DNA of 64,000 bases, taken from positions 1 to 64,000 of the forward strand of contig JAKVBK010000001.1 in NCBI GenBank assembly GCA_022447275.1, written 5' to 3'. The position numbers and the translations under genes are program-made. Under the pieces are notes generated by a model. The model did no database searches, was not told where the DNA came from, and saw only the letters and a program-made list of their open reading frames with translations. This DNA comes from Oceanicola sp. (GTDB lineage: Bacteria > Pseudomonadota > Alphaproteobacteria > Rhodobacterales > Rhodobacteraceae). Of this stretch, positions 28,292-37,675 are shown one piece after another; the stretch's first letter is position 1, and every line of letters starts with the position of its first letter.

Positions 28292-31216
28292 ATGTGTGCC
28301 GACACCCCTCAGACACCCGATTACAAAGAAACGATCCGGCTGCCCAAAATCGCGTTCCCCATGCGGGCCGGCCTGCCCAAGCGCGAGCCCGCCTGGCTGG
28401 AGCGCTGGGAAAAGATGGACATCTATGCCCAGTTGCGCGCCAAGGCCGCCTCGCCCCGCCCCAAAGGCCCCTTCACGCTGCATGATGGCCCGCCCTATGC
28501 CAATGGAAACCTCCATATCGGGCACGCGCTGAACAAGATCCTCAAGGACATGGTCGTGCGCAGCCACCAGATGATGGGCCATGACGCGCGCTATATCCCG
28601 GGCTGGGATTGCCACGGCCTGCCCATCGAATGGAAAATCGAAGAGCAGTACCGCAAAAAGGGCCGCGACAAGGACGCGGTCGACGTGGTCGATTTCCGTC
28701 AGGAATGCCGCAAATTCGCCGAGGGCTGGATCGACGTCCAGCGCGGTGAGTTCAAACGTCTCGGCGTCACGGGCACTTGGGACAAACCCTATCTGACAAT
28801 GGATTTCCATGCCGAGCGCGTCATCGCGGAGGAATTCATGTCCTTCCTGATGAACGGGCTGTTGTATCAAGGCTCCAAGCCGGTGATGTGGTCTCCCGTT
28901 GAGAAAACCGCCCTCGCCGAGGCCGAGGTGGAATACCATGACCGCCAGACCGATGCGGTGTGGGTGCCGTTCCGTGTTGTTTCGGATGGCGACCTGAAGG
29001 ATTACCAAGTGGTCATCTGGACCACCACGCCCTGGACCCTGCCCCAAAACCGGGCGATCTGCTTTGGACCGAATATCTCCTACGGGATTTACGAAGTCAC
29101 AGGCCGGCCCGAGGAATGCTGGGCGCGCATCGGGGATCGCTACCTGCTGGCCGACGCTCTGGCAGCTGACACGCTGGGGGCCGCCCGCCTCGATGACACG
29201 ATGTACCGCCGCCTGCGCGATGTGACGGCCGATGAACTGGCCAGCCTCACCTGCGCGCATCCGCTGGCCGGTGCCGAGGGCGCAGATGGTGAATGGGATT
29301 ATCCCGTGCCGCTCTTCCCCGGCGACCACGTGACCGATGACGCCGGTACGGGCTTTGTCCATACCGCCCCATCCCACGGCGATGACGACTACCAGATCGG
29401 GCTCAAGCACGGGCTCGAGATGACGTTCAACATCCTCGACGATGGCTCCTACCGCGCCGATCTGCCCTTCTTTGGCGGCGAAATGATCATTCGCCCCAAC
29501 GGAAAGCCCGGCAACGCCAACAAGACCGTCATCGCCAAGATGATCGAGGTTGGCAAATTGCTGGCCCGCAAGCGGATCACCATCTCGGATGCCCATTCCT
29601 GGCGCTCGAAGGCGCCGGTCATTCGTCTCAACCGGCCCCAGTGGTTTGCCGCCATCGACCGGGAAGTGGGCGATGGCAAGGATACCTACGGCACCACCAT
29701 CCGCAGCCGCGCGCTGACCTCGATCGACCAGCTCGTGCAGTGGACGCCGCAAACCGGCCGCAACCGCCTCTATTCGATGATCGAGGCCCGGCCTGACTGG
29801 GTGCTGTCGCGCCAGCGCGCCTGGGGCGTGCCGCTCACCTGCTTCACCAAGGTTGGCGCCAAACCCACTGATCCCGATTTCCTGCTGCAGGATCCAGAGG
29901 TGAACGCCCGCATCCTCGCCGCATTCGAGGAAGAGGGCGCCGATGCCTGGTACAAACCCGGCGCCAAGGCGCGTTTCCTCGGCGATGGCCATGATGCTGA
30001 TGCATGGGATCAGGTATTTGACATCCTCGACGTGTGGTTTGACAGCGGCTCGACCCATGCCTTTGTGCTGCGGGATCGCGAAGACGGCTCCGATGACGGG
30101 CTGGCCGATCTCTATCTCGAGGGTACGGACCAGCACCGCGGCTGGTTCCATTCCTCGATGCTGCAGGCCTGTGGCACCAAGGGGCGCGCCCCGTATCGCG
30201 GCGTGCTGACCCACGGCTTCACGCTCGATGAGAAGGGCATGAAAATGTCCAAGTCGCTGGGCAATATCATCGCACCGCAGGAAGTCGCCAGCCAGTATGG
30301 CGCCGACATCCTGCGCCTGTGGGTGGCCCAGACAGACTACACCGGCGACCAGCGCATCGGCCCCGAAATCCTCAAGGGCGTGGCCGATAGCTACCGGCGT
30401 TTGCGCAACACGCTGCGCTTCCTGCTGGGGGCGCTTGATGACTATGACCCGGCTCGGGACGTGGACCTCGAAGAGATGCCAGAGCTCGAACGCTGGGTGC
30501 TGCACCGTCTCGCCGAGTTGGATGAAGAAGTGCAAAAAGGATACCGCGCCTATGATTATCAGGGCGTGTTCCAAAAGCTGTTCCATTTCGCCACCGTCGA
30601 TCTGTCATCCTTCTATTTCGACGTGCGCAAGGACGCGCTGTATTGCGATGCCCCTTCCTCGGTGACACGCCGCGCCTGCCAAACAGTGATGAACGCGCTT
30701 TATCACCGCCTCGTCACATGGCTGGCCCCGATCCTTGTGTTTACAATGGAAGAGGTCTGGCTTGAGCGCTTCCCGGGCGATGACAGCTCGGTGCACCTGC
30801 AGGACTTTCCCGAAACGCCAGCCGCGTGGCGCAACGATGCGCTTGGCGCGGTCTGGACCGAGATCCGGAAATATCGCCGGGTGGTGACGGCCGCGCTGGA
30901 GGTGGAGCGCACCAACAAGGTGATCGGTGCATCCTTGGAAGCTGCGCCGACGGTCTATTTCGCGCCGAATGTTGCCCATGACATCCTCGACACTGTGAAA
31001 TTCGAAGATCTTTGCATTGTGTCGGCGATCCACATCTCAACGGATCCGGCCCCAGAGGGCGCCTTTACCCTCGACGAGGTGCCGGGCGTGGCCGTGGCCT
31101 TCGCCAAGGCAGAGGGCAAGAAATGCCAGCGCTGCTGGAAAATTCTGCCTGATGTCGGCATGTTTGCCCATATGGATGTCTGCGGGCGCTGCGATGCAGC
31201 CCTTGAAGAGGGATAA
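28292..31216 (+). CDS. ileS: Isoleucine–tRNA ligase
   Basis: IleRS charges tRNA-Ile. The 974-residue protein has GNLHIGHALNK (HIGH) near residue 72, the large CP1 editing domain with TTPWTLPQNR and HTAPSHGDDDY, then GMKMSKSLGN (KMSKS) near 650. An anticodon-binding region and a C-terminal zinc finger (CQRCW...CGRC) follow. GAAGG is 9 bases from the second ATG (28292), so I use that start rather than the ATG at 28283, which has no spacing to the site. The pupylation of the hotdog gene follows 3 bases on: the two genes form one unit. Confidence 0.97.
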   Translation: MCADTPQTPDYKETIRLPKIAFPMRAGLPKREPAWLERWEKMDIYAQLRAKAASPRPKGPFTLHDGPPYANGNLHIGHALNKILKDMVVRSHQMMGHDARYIPGWDCHGLPIEWKIEEQYRKKGRDKDAVDVVDFRQECRKFAEGWIDVQRGEFKRLGVTGTWDKPYLTMDFHAERVIAEEFMSFLMNGLLYQGSKPVMWSPVEKTALAEAEVEYHDRQTDAVWVPFRVVSDGDLKDYQVVIWTTTPWTLPQNRAICFGPNISYGIYEVTGRPEECWARIGDRYLLADALAADTLGAARLDDTMYRRLRDVTADELASLTCAHPLAGAEGADGEWDYPVPLFPGDHVTDDAGTGFVHTAPSHGDDDYQIGLKHGLEMTFNILDDGSYRADLPFFGGEMIIRPNGKPGNANKTVIAKMIEVGKLLARKRITISDAHSWRSKAPVIRLNRPQWFAAIDREVGDGKDTYGTTIRSRALTSIDQLVQWTPQTGRNRLYSMIEARPDWVLSRQRAWGVPLTCFTKVGAKPTDPDFLLQDPEVNARILAAFEEEGADAWYKPGAKARFLGDGHDADAWDQVFDILDVWFDSGSTHAFVLRDREDGSDDGLADLYLEGTDQHRGWFHSSMLQACGTKGRAPYRGVLTHGFTLDEKGMKMSKSLGNIIAPQEVASQYGADILRLWVAQTDYTGDQRIGPEILKGVADSYRRLRNTLRFLLGALDDYDPARDVDLEEMPELERWVLHRLAELDEEVQKGYRAYDYQGVFQKLFHFATVDLSSFYFDVRKDALYCDAPSSVTRRACQTVMNALYHRLVTWLAPILVFTMEEVWLERFPGDDSSVHLQDFPETPAAWRNDALGAVWTEIRKYRRVVTAALEVERTNKVIGASLEAAPTVYFAPNVAHDILDTVKFEDLCIVSAIHISTDPAPEGAFTLDEVPGVAVAFAKAEGKKCQRCWKILPDVGMFAHMDVCGRCDAALEEG

Positions 31217-31219
31217 GGG

Positions 31220-31699
31220 ATGTCAGATCTGGATTTCGAGCCGGGCACTGCCGATTACATCGAACGCGTTCGGCAGAGCTTTTCCCAGCAGGCTGTAATG
31301 GCCACCCTTGGGGCGGAAATCCTTGAAATCGGGCCGGGGCGGGTGCGCCTCGGCCTGCAATTCGCCCCTGAACTGACCCAACAACACGGCTTTTTGCACG
31401 CCGGCGTCGTCACAACTGTGCTCGACAGTGCCTGCGGTTACGCCGCCTTCACGCTGATGCCCGCCGAGGCTGAGGTGCTGACGGTGGAGTTCAAATCGAA
31501 CTTCATGGCCCCCGCAGCGGGCGATCGTTTCGTGTTCGAAGGACGGGTGATCAAGCCCGGCCGCACCCTGACCGTGACGGAAGGCTTTGCCTTTTCTGAT
31601 CGCGATGAGGGCGAGCCCAAGCTGATTGCCAAGATGTCTGCCACGATGATGGCAGTCGCCGGGCGCCCTGATATCGGCGGCCGTGTCGGCACGGAATGA
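31220..31699 (+). CDS. PaaI-family hotdog thioesterase
   Basis: The 159-residue product has the hotdog fold signature of PaaI-type acyl-CoA thioesterases. The segment TQQHGFLHAGVVTTVLDSACGYAAF carries the HGxxHGG-like loop (here HGFLHAG) and the acidic residue of the long helix. VEFKSNFMAPAAGDRFVFEGRVIKPGRTLTVTEG completes the domain. The actual acyl substrate is unknown. It begins 3 bases after ileS, with AAGGG as ribosome site, and overlaps the next gene by 4 bases. Confidence 0.85.
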   Translation: MSDLDFEPGTADYIERVRQSFSQQAVMATLGAEILEIGPGRVRLGLQFAPELTQQHGFLHAGVVTTVLDSACGYAAFTLMPAEAEVLTVEFKSNFMAPAAGDRFVFEGRVIKPGRTLTVTEGFAFSDRDEGEPKLIAKMSATMMAVAGRPDIGGRVGTE

Positions 31700-31995
31700 C
31701 GCAAGCCCCCGCCCCTGCCGATGTGGCGCGGGCCATGTTTGACCTGCTTGCAAAGCGCCGCCCGGGCCGTTCGATCTGTCCGTCAGAGGTGGCCCGCAGC
31801 CTGTCGCCGGAGGATTGGCGCAGCCTGATGGCGCTTGTGCGTCGCGTGGCCCAAGAACAGGCCGATGCGGGATTGCTAGAGATCACTCAGAAGGGGCGGC
31901 CGGTTTCTGCGCGCACCGCCAAAGGCCCCATTCGTCTGGCGCTGCCCGCCCGTTTCGACGGGTCTGCCCCCACAGCTGAGACGCCTGACGCATAA
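31696..31995 (+). CDS. DUF3253 protein
   Basis: The 99-residue product matches the DUF3253 pattern: an N-terminal helix ARAMFDLLAKRRPGRSICPSEVARSLSPEDWRSLM, then VRRVAQEQADAGLLEITQKGRPVSARTAKGPIRLAL. The arrangement looks like a small winged-helix. Function unknown. Its ATG overlaps the thioesterase stop (ATGA), so the pair is translationally coupled at the end of the ileS unit. The gap 31996-32069 has CCCCTG-CA-CAGGGG at 32050-32063, a possible terminator without a T-run. Confidence 0.8.
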   Translation: MTQAPAPADVARAMFDLLAKRRPGRSICPSEVARSLSPEDWRSLMALVRRVAQEQADAGLLEITQKGRPVSARTAKGPIRLALPARFDGSAPTAETPDA

Positions 31996-32069
31996 CGGCC
32001 AGGGTCGTCCTTAAAAACCATCATGGATTGCGCATGCGCAGCGCATGTTCCCCTGCACAGGGGGCCGCT

Positions 32070-32756
32070 TTACGACCGGGGATGGCGATAGAAGTAATGC
32101 ACCCCAATTCGCGCCGTGCGTGGAAAGCGCTTGGCCCAAGCCGGGCTGACTGCGGTGGTGTGATAATGGGTGGCGCCACTCGTCAAATCACGGCTGGCCC
32201 CATCCAGCATTGCCCGGGCCACCTTGCCCACACGCTCAAACGCGCGCTGCTCGCCGATCGTCTCGGCGTGGCCGTCACAGGTATAGGTAAACTGGCACTG
32301 GTAGCGCTTGCCTGTCCCCTGATTGATGACGGTGCAGACCGTGCCGGGATAGAGACTGCTATCAACCCGATTCAGGATGACTTCCGCCACCGCAAACTGG
32401 CCCTTTACGCTTTCGCCACGCGCTTCGAAATACAGCGCTTCGGCCAGGCAGCGCCATTCATTGCCGCCTTTTGCAACCGGCTGAGCGTCCAGCCAGGCGC
32501 GGGTGTATTCAATCTCGCTCGGAGCGTTGCTGTCCTCTTCCTGCTCAAGGCCCGCCAGCTTGCGCATGCGGTTGCTGGAAACAGAGCGCAGACCCTTGTG
32601 ATCATGCGACAGCAGGTTTGTCAGGCGATCGTCGAACACCGCGGTCGGGTCGGTGGAGGTGGACACGGTTTGCGCGCTGGCCACACCGGCGGCGCACAGC
32701 GTCAGGACCGCGGCAAAAGCCGTGGCCGCAAGGTGCCGTATGATTGACGTACCCAT
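32070..32756 (-). CDS. SleB-type cell wall hydrolase, exported
   Basis: The 228-residue product has a signal peptide (hydrophobic stretch to about residue 28, cut near ASAQT). A linker comes next, then a Hydrolase_2 (SleB/CwlJ) domain from about 100. The domain shows CLAEALYFEARGESVKGQFAVAEVILNRVDS with the catalytic Glu, followed by GTVCTVINQG and ATHYHTTAVSPAWA. Such enzymes cleave peptidoglycan glycan strands. It is transcribed after the PPDK-like gene side but has its own 138-base upstream region, which includes a perfect DnaA box at 32825-32833. A role in growth or division is likely but not shown. Confidence 0.88.
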   Translation of the reverse strand: MGTSIIRHLAATAFAAVLTLCAAGVASAQTVSTSTDPTAVFDDRLTNLLSHDHKGLRSVSSNRMRKLAGLEQEEDSNAPSEIEYTRAWLDAQPVAKGGNEWRCLAEALYFEARGESVKGQFAVAEVILNRVDSSLYPGTVCTVINQGTGKRYQCQFTYTCDGHAETIGEQRAFERVGKVARAMLDGASRDLTSGATHYHTTAVSPAWAKRFPRTARIGVHYFYRHPRS

Positions 32757-32824
32757 GATCGAAGCTCCAAAACCGATGAAAAAACCGGCGCAAATGTTAA
32801 CGAACGCCGGGGATTTAACTAAAT

Positions 32825-32833
32825 TGTGGATAA
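32825..32833 (-). promoter_or_regulatory. Perfect DnaA-box sequence upstream of the cell wall hydrolase gene
   Basis: TTATCCACA (minus strand), the consensus DnaA box, lies 69 bases before the hydrolase start. A GANTC site (GAGTC, 32834-32838) overlaps its flank, and two TTAAC sequences are close. The surrounding sequence has no cluster of further boxes, so I do not propose an origin; transcriptional control by DnaA or chance are both possible. Confidence 0.4.
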
Positions 32834-32894
32834 GAGTCTAGCTTGCCGCGCGCTGCACTGCAGCAATTCACGATGTCGCACCGCAGGCACAGCC

Positions 32895-35447
32895 CTATTT
32901 TGCGGGGTCCTTCAACGCAAGATGCGCAGCGGCCAGTCGTGCCACGGGCACCCGGTAGGGCGAGCAGGATACATAGTCGAACCCGGCCGAGCGGCAAAAC
33001 GCAATTGCAGCGGGATCCCCCGCATGTTCGCCACAGATCGACAGGGAGATATCCGGCCGCACTGACCGCCCGCGTTCGGCGCCAAGCAAAAGCAGTTCGC
33101 CCACCCCGTCTTCGTCGAGCGTGTGAAACGGATCCTCCGGATAGACGCCCTTTTCCACGTAGCTGGACATGAACCGGCCTGCATCGTCGCGTGACAGCCC
33201 ATAGGCCATCTGCGTCAAGTCATTTGTACCAAAAGACAAAAACGACGATTGGCCAGCGATATCACCGGCCCGCAGCGCGGCTCGCGGTGTCTCCACCATC
33301 ACGCCAAGCGCATAGTCAAACGCCGCGCCGGTTTCGTTGCGCACGGCAGCTGCCACGCCATCGATCCGGGTTTTGACAAGCTCCACCTCGCGGCGCGCTG
33401 AAACCAGCGGGATCATGATTTCGGGCACAACGGGCTTTCCCGTCTTGGACACAGCAACGGTGGCCTCAAAGATCGCGCGGGCCTGCATGTCATAGATTTC
33501 GGGGACCGTCACGCCAAGGCGCACTCCACGCAGACCCAGCATCGGGTTAAACTCGCGCATGTTCTCGATGCGGTTGGTCACGTCCGAGAGCGGCAGGTCC
33601 AGTCCTTCAGCCAATTGCAGCATCCCCTGCCGGTCAGAGGGCAGGAATTCATGCAGCGGCGGATCGAACAGGCGAATCGTCACCGGACGGTCGCCCATTT
33701 CCGAAAACAGCGCTATGAAATCGCCCCGCTGCATCGGGAGAAGCCGCTCCAAAGCCGAGCGGCGTCCCTCTTCAGACTGGGCAAAGATCATCTCGCGCAT
33801 CACCGTCATGCGTGGATCTTCAAAGAACATGTGCTCGGTCCGGCACAGACCGATGCCCTCTGCGGCAAAGGTATTGGCCACCCGGGCCTCCGCCAGCGTA
33901 TCGGCATTGGCGCGCACACCGATGTCGCGCATCTCGTCGGCCCAGCCCATCAGCGTCTGGAAGGAAGCATCAAGCGCTGCGTCGATCATCGGAACAACAC
34001 CGGCCAGCAAAACACCGGTGGTGCCATCCAACGTGACGATATCGCCCGCCTTAAAGAGGCGACCATCAGGTGCCGAGAGGTGCTTTTCGCGCGTGCTGAA
34101 CACCAGATCATTGGCCCCCACCACGCAGGGCACGCCGAGGCCGCGCGCGATCACCGCCGCATGGGAGGTGACCCCGCCGCGCTCCGTCAGCACGCCCTTG
34201 GCGACCTGCATGCCGCGCACATCCTCTGGCGAGGTTTCGCGCCGCACAAGAATACAGGCCTCGCCCTGCGCAGCGGCGGCCTGTGCCGCATTGGCGGAAA
34301 AGACGAGCTTGCCCGTGGCCGCGCCCGGACTGCCGGCAATGCCACTGGCAATCACATCGCGGCGCGCATCAGGATGGACCTGCGGGTGCAACAGTTCACT
34401 CAGACCATGGGGCGCCACGCGCAGAACGGCTTCCTCGCGGGGGATCACGCCATCTTCGGCAAGAGCAACGGCAATCCGCAGCCCGGCCCGGGCCGACCGC
34501 GGTGCCCGCACCGCATCGAGCACCCGCAAAGCACCGTTCTCGAGGCAAAACTCGATCTCCATCTCCTCGCGCAGACCGCGCCGGCAGATCTGGCTGGCCT
34601 CCAGCAGAGCCTCAAAGGCCTGCGGAGCCTCGCTTTCCAGAGAGACCCCGCGGGGATCTTCCCCCAGAAAGATCGCATCACCCGACCCATCCAGCGCATC
34701 GCGAAACAGCGACTGGCGCTGGTAGCGGCCCTGTACGCCCGGTGCGCCCGTGATCGAGGAAATGAAGCGCACCACGCCCGAGCCGCTTTCCCCGGGGCCA
34801 AAGCCCAGCGCCATTTCCTGCACGACAAGCCCCAGGCCCGCATCCGGCGGTGCCCCCTTCGCCTGCCGCAAAAGGCGGGCTGTGGTGGCATCCCAAGCCC
34901 GGGCCATGGCCCGCAGGGCATCGCCCAACTGGCGCACAGGATCCTGCGGAAAGGGTTCTTCGGCCTCGGCCGCATACATCTCGAGGGCCCGCGCAACAGA
35001 GGCGTCTGAGACTTCACTGTCTTCAAAAAGCTCAGGATCCAGCCGTGCGATATGCACCGCATAAGCCTGAATATGGCGCAGGTAGAGCGTGTTGGCCGCC
35101 TCCACCCCGTAGGACGTGCACAGCTCTGCGTGGCGGGCATCATTCAGCCCGATATTGAGCACAGCCCCCGGCCCGCCCCAATCGGCCCCCTCCACAGACG
35201 GGCGCACCGACACAAGGGCCCCCGCACTGAACTGGGCCAGAATGGCGGCCTTGTCGGGCATTTGGCCTTCGGTAATCCGGCGCACGGTTTCAAAGGGCAG
35301 CGCCAAAGTGGTGGGCACATTCAGACCAAGCCGCAACAACCGCTGCAAACATTTCGCGCGCGAGCCGTGGCGCGCCACTGCAATGGGCGCAACAGGCGTC
35401 ACCACCGTGAACTGTTCTGGCTGATTTTGAGGCGCAAGCTCCATCAT
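32895..35447 (-). CDS. Pyruvate,phosphate dikinase-like PEP-utilising protein
   Basis: The 850-residue product aligns with PPDK through its length: an N-terminal nucleotide-binding part (PGAVLNIGLND), the swivelling phosphohistidine domain with GGVTSHAAVIARG (His429), and a PEP-binding TIM barrel ending SICGEHAGD (Cys805). His and Cys catalytic residues are kept. However, the ATP-grasp end reads EMEIEF...VLDAVRAPR where PPDK has D-x-E-F and LQTR, so a conserved Gln is replaced and the first acid changed. The normal PPDK is also slightly longer. I therefore call it PPDK-like, not PpdK. It lies 122 bases after glyS on the same strand. Confidence 0.75.
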   Translation of the reverse strand: MMELAPQNQPEQFTVVTPVAPIAVARHGSRAKCLQRLLRLGLNVPTTLALPFETVRRITEGQMPDKAAILAQFSAGALVSVRPSVEGADWGGPGAVLNIGLNDARHAELCTSYGVEAANTLYLRHIQAYAVHIARLDPELFEDSEVSDASVARALEMYAAEAEEPFPQDPVRQLGDALRAMARAWDATTARLLRQAKGAPPDAGLGLVVQEMALGFGPGESGSGVVRFISSITGAPGVQGRYQRQSLFRDALDGSGDAIFLGEDPRGVSLESEAPQAFEALLEASQICRRGLREEMEIEFCLENGALRVLDAVRAPRSARAGLRIAVALAEDGVIPREEAVLRVAPHGLSELLHPQVHPDARRDVIASGIAGSPGAATGKLVFSANAAQAAAAQGEACILVRRETSPEDVRGMQVAKGVLTERGGVTSHAAVIARGLGVPCVVGANDLVFSTREKHLSAPDGRLFKAGDIVTLDGTTGVLLAGVVPMIDAALDASFQTLMGWADEMRDIGVRANADTLAEARVANTFAAEGIGLCRTEHMFFEDPRMTVMREMIFAQSEEGRRSALERLLPMQRGDFIALFSEMGDRPVTIRLFDPPLHEFLPSDRQGMLQLAEGLDLPLSDVTNRIENMREFNPMLGLRGVRLGVTVPEIYDMQARAIFEATVAVSKTGKPVVPEIMIPLVSARREVELVKTRIDGVAAAVRNETGAAFDYALGVMVETPRAALRAGDIAGQSSFLSFGTNDLTQMAYGLSRDDAGRFMSSYVEKGVYPEDPFHTLDEDGVGELLLLGAERGRSVRPDISLSICGEHAGDPAAIAFCRSAGFDYVSCSPYRVPVARLAAAHLALKDPAK

Positions 35448-35569
35448 GCTGCTTCCTTATCGTGCAGATGCAGCATAGCGGTCCGGCGCGGCGCGGCAAG
35501 AAGCAGCGTATAGCATTCCGAAAGGCGGGGCAGACGGGCCACGCCGGGCCCGCCCAATCCGGTATCTGG

Positions 35570-37672
35570 TCAGCCTTCGACTTTGCTGAGATCGGCTGCT
35601 TTCAGACAGGTCTCGCGAATACGGTGCAACAGATTGAGACGGTTGCGCCGCACGATCTCATTGTCAGCATTCACCTGAACGGCCTCAAAGAAAGCATCGA
35701 TGGGCGTGCGCAGAGCCGCCATCGCCCCCATCGCCGTGGCGAAATCCTCGCCCTCCAGCGCCGCCAGAATCGCGGCATCGGCGTTGTCGAGCGCGTCAAA
35801 CAGCGCCACCTCGGCAGCATCTTCGGCATATTTGCGGTCTGGGCCGTACTCATAGGCCACGCCATCGGCTTTCTCAGCCTGAGCAAGAATGTTGTTGGCC
35901 CGCTTGAAACCCTGCACGAGGTTTTCGCCGTCTTCCGTGGCCAGAACGGCCCCAAGTGCGCGCGCACGCGCCACGACAAGCCAAAGGTCATCATTGCCCG
36001 GCAGCGCCAGACAGGCGTCGATCACATCGTGGCGCACACCATCATTGCGCAGGAAGACCTTCAGACGCTCATGGATGAAGGTCACAACATCCGCAGTCTC
36101 CGCGTGGCCCTGAACACCGTCGCCCTGATCGCGCGGGCCGATCTGATCACCGGCAGCTGCGACCGCCGCATTGAGGCCCAACCGCAGATCATTTTCCAGC
36201 ACGATACGGATGACGCCAAGCGCCGCGCGGCGCAATGCAAAGGGATCTTTCGAGCCGGTGGGCTTTTCATTGATCGCCCAGAAACCTGCGAGTTTGTCGA
36301 TCTTTTCAGCCAAGGACACCGCTACAGATACAGGCGCCGTTGGCACTGCATCAGAGGGGCCAAGGGGCGCGTAATGCTCTTCGACCGCATTGGCCACCTC
36401 GGCCGGCAGACCGGCGGCCTGGGCATAGTACTTGCCCATGATGCCCTGCAGCTCCGGGAATTCGTAGACCATCTCGGAAGCGAGATCCGCCTTGGCAACC
36501 CGCGCCGCCTGCCCGGCCATTTCTGCATCTGCGCCCACGGTGGGGGCCAGCGTGCCTGCAAGGCCCGCGATCCGGTCAATCAGGTCTTTCTGGCTGCCCA
36601 GCTTGTTGTGGAAAGTCACGTTTTCCAGCGCGGCCAGCCAGGGCTCCATCTTCTGGTCCTTGGCGACGCGCAGATCGTTGTCCCAGAAGAACCGCGCATC
36701 CGCGAGGCGGGCAGAAAGCACCTTCTGGTTGCCCGCAAGGATCGTCGCGCCGTGATCGGCGGTCTCGCGGTTGGCCACGGTGACGAAGCGCACGATGCCC
36801 CCCGTTTTGGGATCGCGCACAGAAAAGAACTTCTGGTGCTCTTTCATGGAGGTTTGCAGCACTTCTGCCGGCAAGTGCAGAAAGTCTGCGCCGATCTCGC
36901 CCATCAAAACCACGGGCCACTCCACGAGGCCCGCGACCTCGGCCAGAAGGCCCTTGTCTTCCACCAGTTCGAGGCCGGCGGCGAATGCTTGCTGCTGGGC
37001 ATCATGCCAGATCGTATCGGCCCGCTCGGCCGGATCGAGGATCACCTTGGCGCGCTTGAGCTTGGTGACGTAGTCCTCAAAGCCGCTGACTTCGATTTCA
37101 GCGGGCGCCAGAAAGCGGTGGCCTTCCGTGAGGTTTGAGGCGGCGATGCCTTCTACCTCAAGCGGCACAACCTCGGCACCGCCCTCGGAGGACAGCACGC
37201 ATAGGATGCGATGCAACGGACGCACCCACCGCAAGGTGCCCGCGCCCCAACGCATGGACTTGGGCCAGGGGAAGGTCCGGATCGTGTGCTCGAGCACTTC
37301 GGCGATGATCTCTGCGGCGGGGCGACCCGGGCGTTCGATGACGGCAAAAAGAACGGTATTGCCCTTCTTGTCAGTGCGTTCTTCCAGTTGTCCGCGCTGC
37401 AAGCCAGTGGCGCGCAGGAAGCCAGCCAATGCCTGTTCCGGCGCGTCTGCGCGGGGGCCCTTGCGCTCTTCGCGGGTGGTGGGGCTTTCGGCGGTCAGCC
37501 CGTCGATGGTCAGGCACAGGCGGCGCGGCGTGGCAAACGCCCCGGCCGAGGCATAGGTCAACCCGGCTTCAACGAGGCCATTGGTGATCAGCTTCTTGAG
37601 GTCATCTGCAGCCCGGGCCTGCATGCGGGCCGGAATTTCTTCCGAGAAGAGTTCGATCAAAAGATCGGGCAT
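35570..37672 (-). CDS. glyS: Glycine–tRNA ligase beta subunit
   Basis: This is the beta chain of the alpha2beta2 bacterial GlyRS. The 700-residue protein starts MPDLLIELFSEEIPARMQ, typical of GlyS, with FLWDNDLRV-like (RFFWDNDLRVAKDQK) and DVIDACLA further on. The C-terminal part resembles an anticodon-binding/HD-like domain. Length fits. A small membrane-anchored DUF6446-like gene separates it from glyQ, a known arrangement in Rhodobacteraceae. Confidence 0.96.
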   Translation of the reverse strand: MPDLLIELFSEEIPARMQARAADDLKKLITNGLVEAGLTYASAGAFATPRRLCLTIDGLTAESPTTREERKGPRADAPEQALAGFLRATGLQRGQLEERTDKKGNTVLFAVIERPGRPAAEIIAEVLEHTIRTFPWPKSMRWGAGTLRWVRPLHRILCVLSSEGGAEVVPLEVEGIAASNLTEGHRFLAPAEIEVSGFEDYVTKLKRAKVILDPAERADTIWHDAQQQAFAAGLELVEDKGLLAEVAGLVEWPVVLMGEIGADFLHLPAEVLQTSMKEHQKFFSVRDPKTGGIVRFVTVANRETADHGATILAGNQKVLSARLADARFFWDNDLRVAKDQKMEPWLAALENVTFHNKLGSQKDLIDRIAGLAGTLAPTVGADAEMAGQAARVAKADLASEMVYEFPELQGIMGKYYAQAAGLPAEVANAVEEHYAPLGPSDAVPTAPVSVAVSLAEKIDKLAGFWAINEKPTGSKDPFALRRAALGVIRIVLENDLRLGLNAAVAAAGDQIGPRDQGDGVQGHAETADVVTFIHERLKVFLRNDGVRHDVIDACLALPGNDDLWLVVARARALGAVLATEDGENLVQGFKRANNILAQAEKADGVAYEYGPDRKYAEDAAEVALFDALDNADAAILAALEGEDFATAMGAMAALRTPIDAFFEAVQVNADNEIVRRNRLNLLHRIRETCLKAADLSKVEG

Positions 37673-37675
37673 GGC

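Noticed and set aside
28256..30586. A 776-codon open frame on the minus strand, antisense to ileS
   Set aside because: ileS is unambiguous on the plus strand; the reverse frame is a composition artefact.
32757..32894. Idea that the DnaA box region is a replication origin
   Set aside because: Only one perfect box is visible, without a box cluster, AT-rich unwinding element or the usual origin neighbours.
35462..37138. A 558-codon open frame opposite glyS
   Set aside because: GlyS is clear on the minus strand; the opposite frame has no family features.
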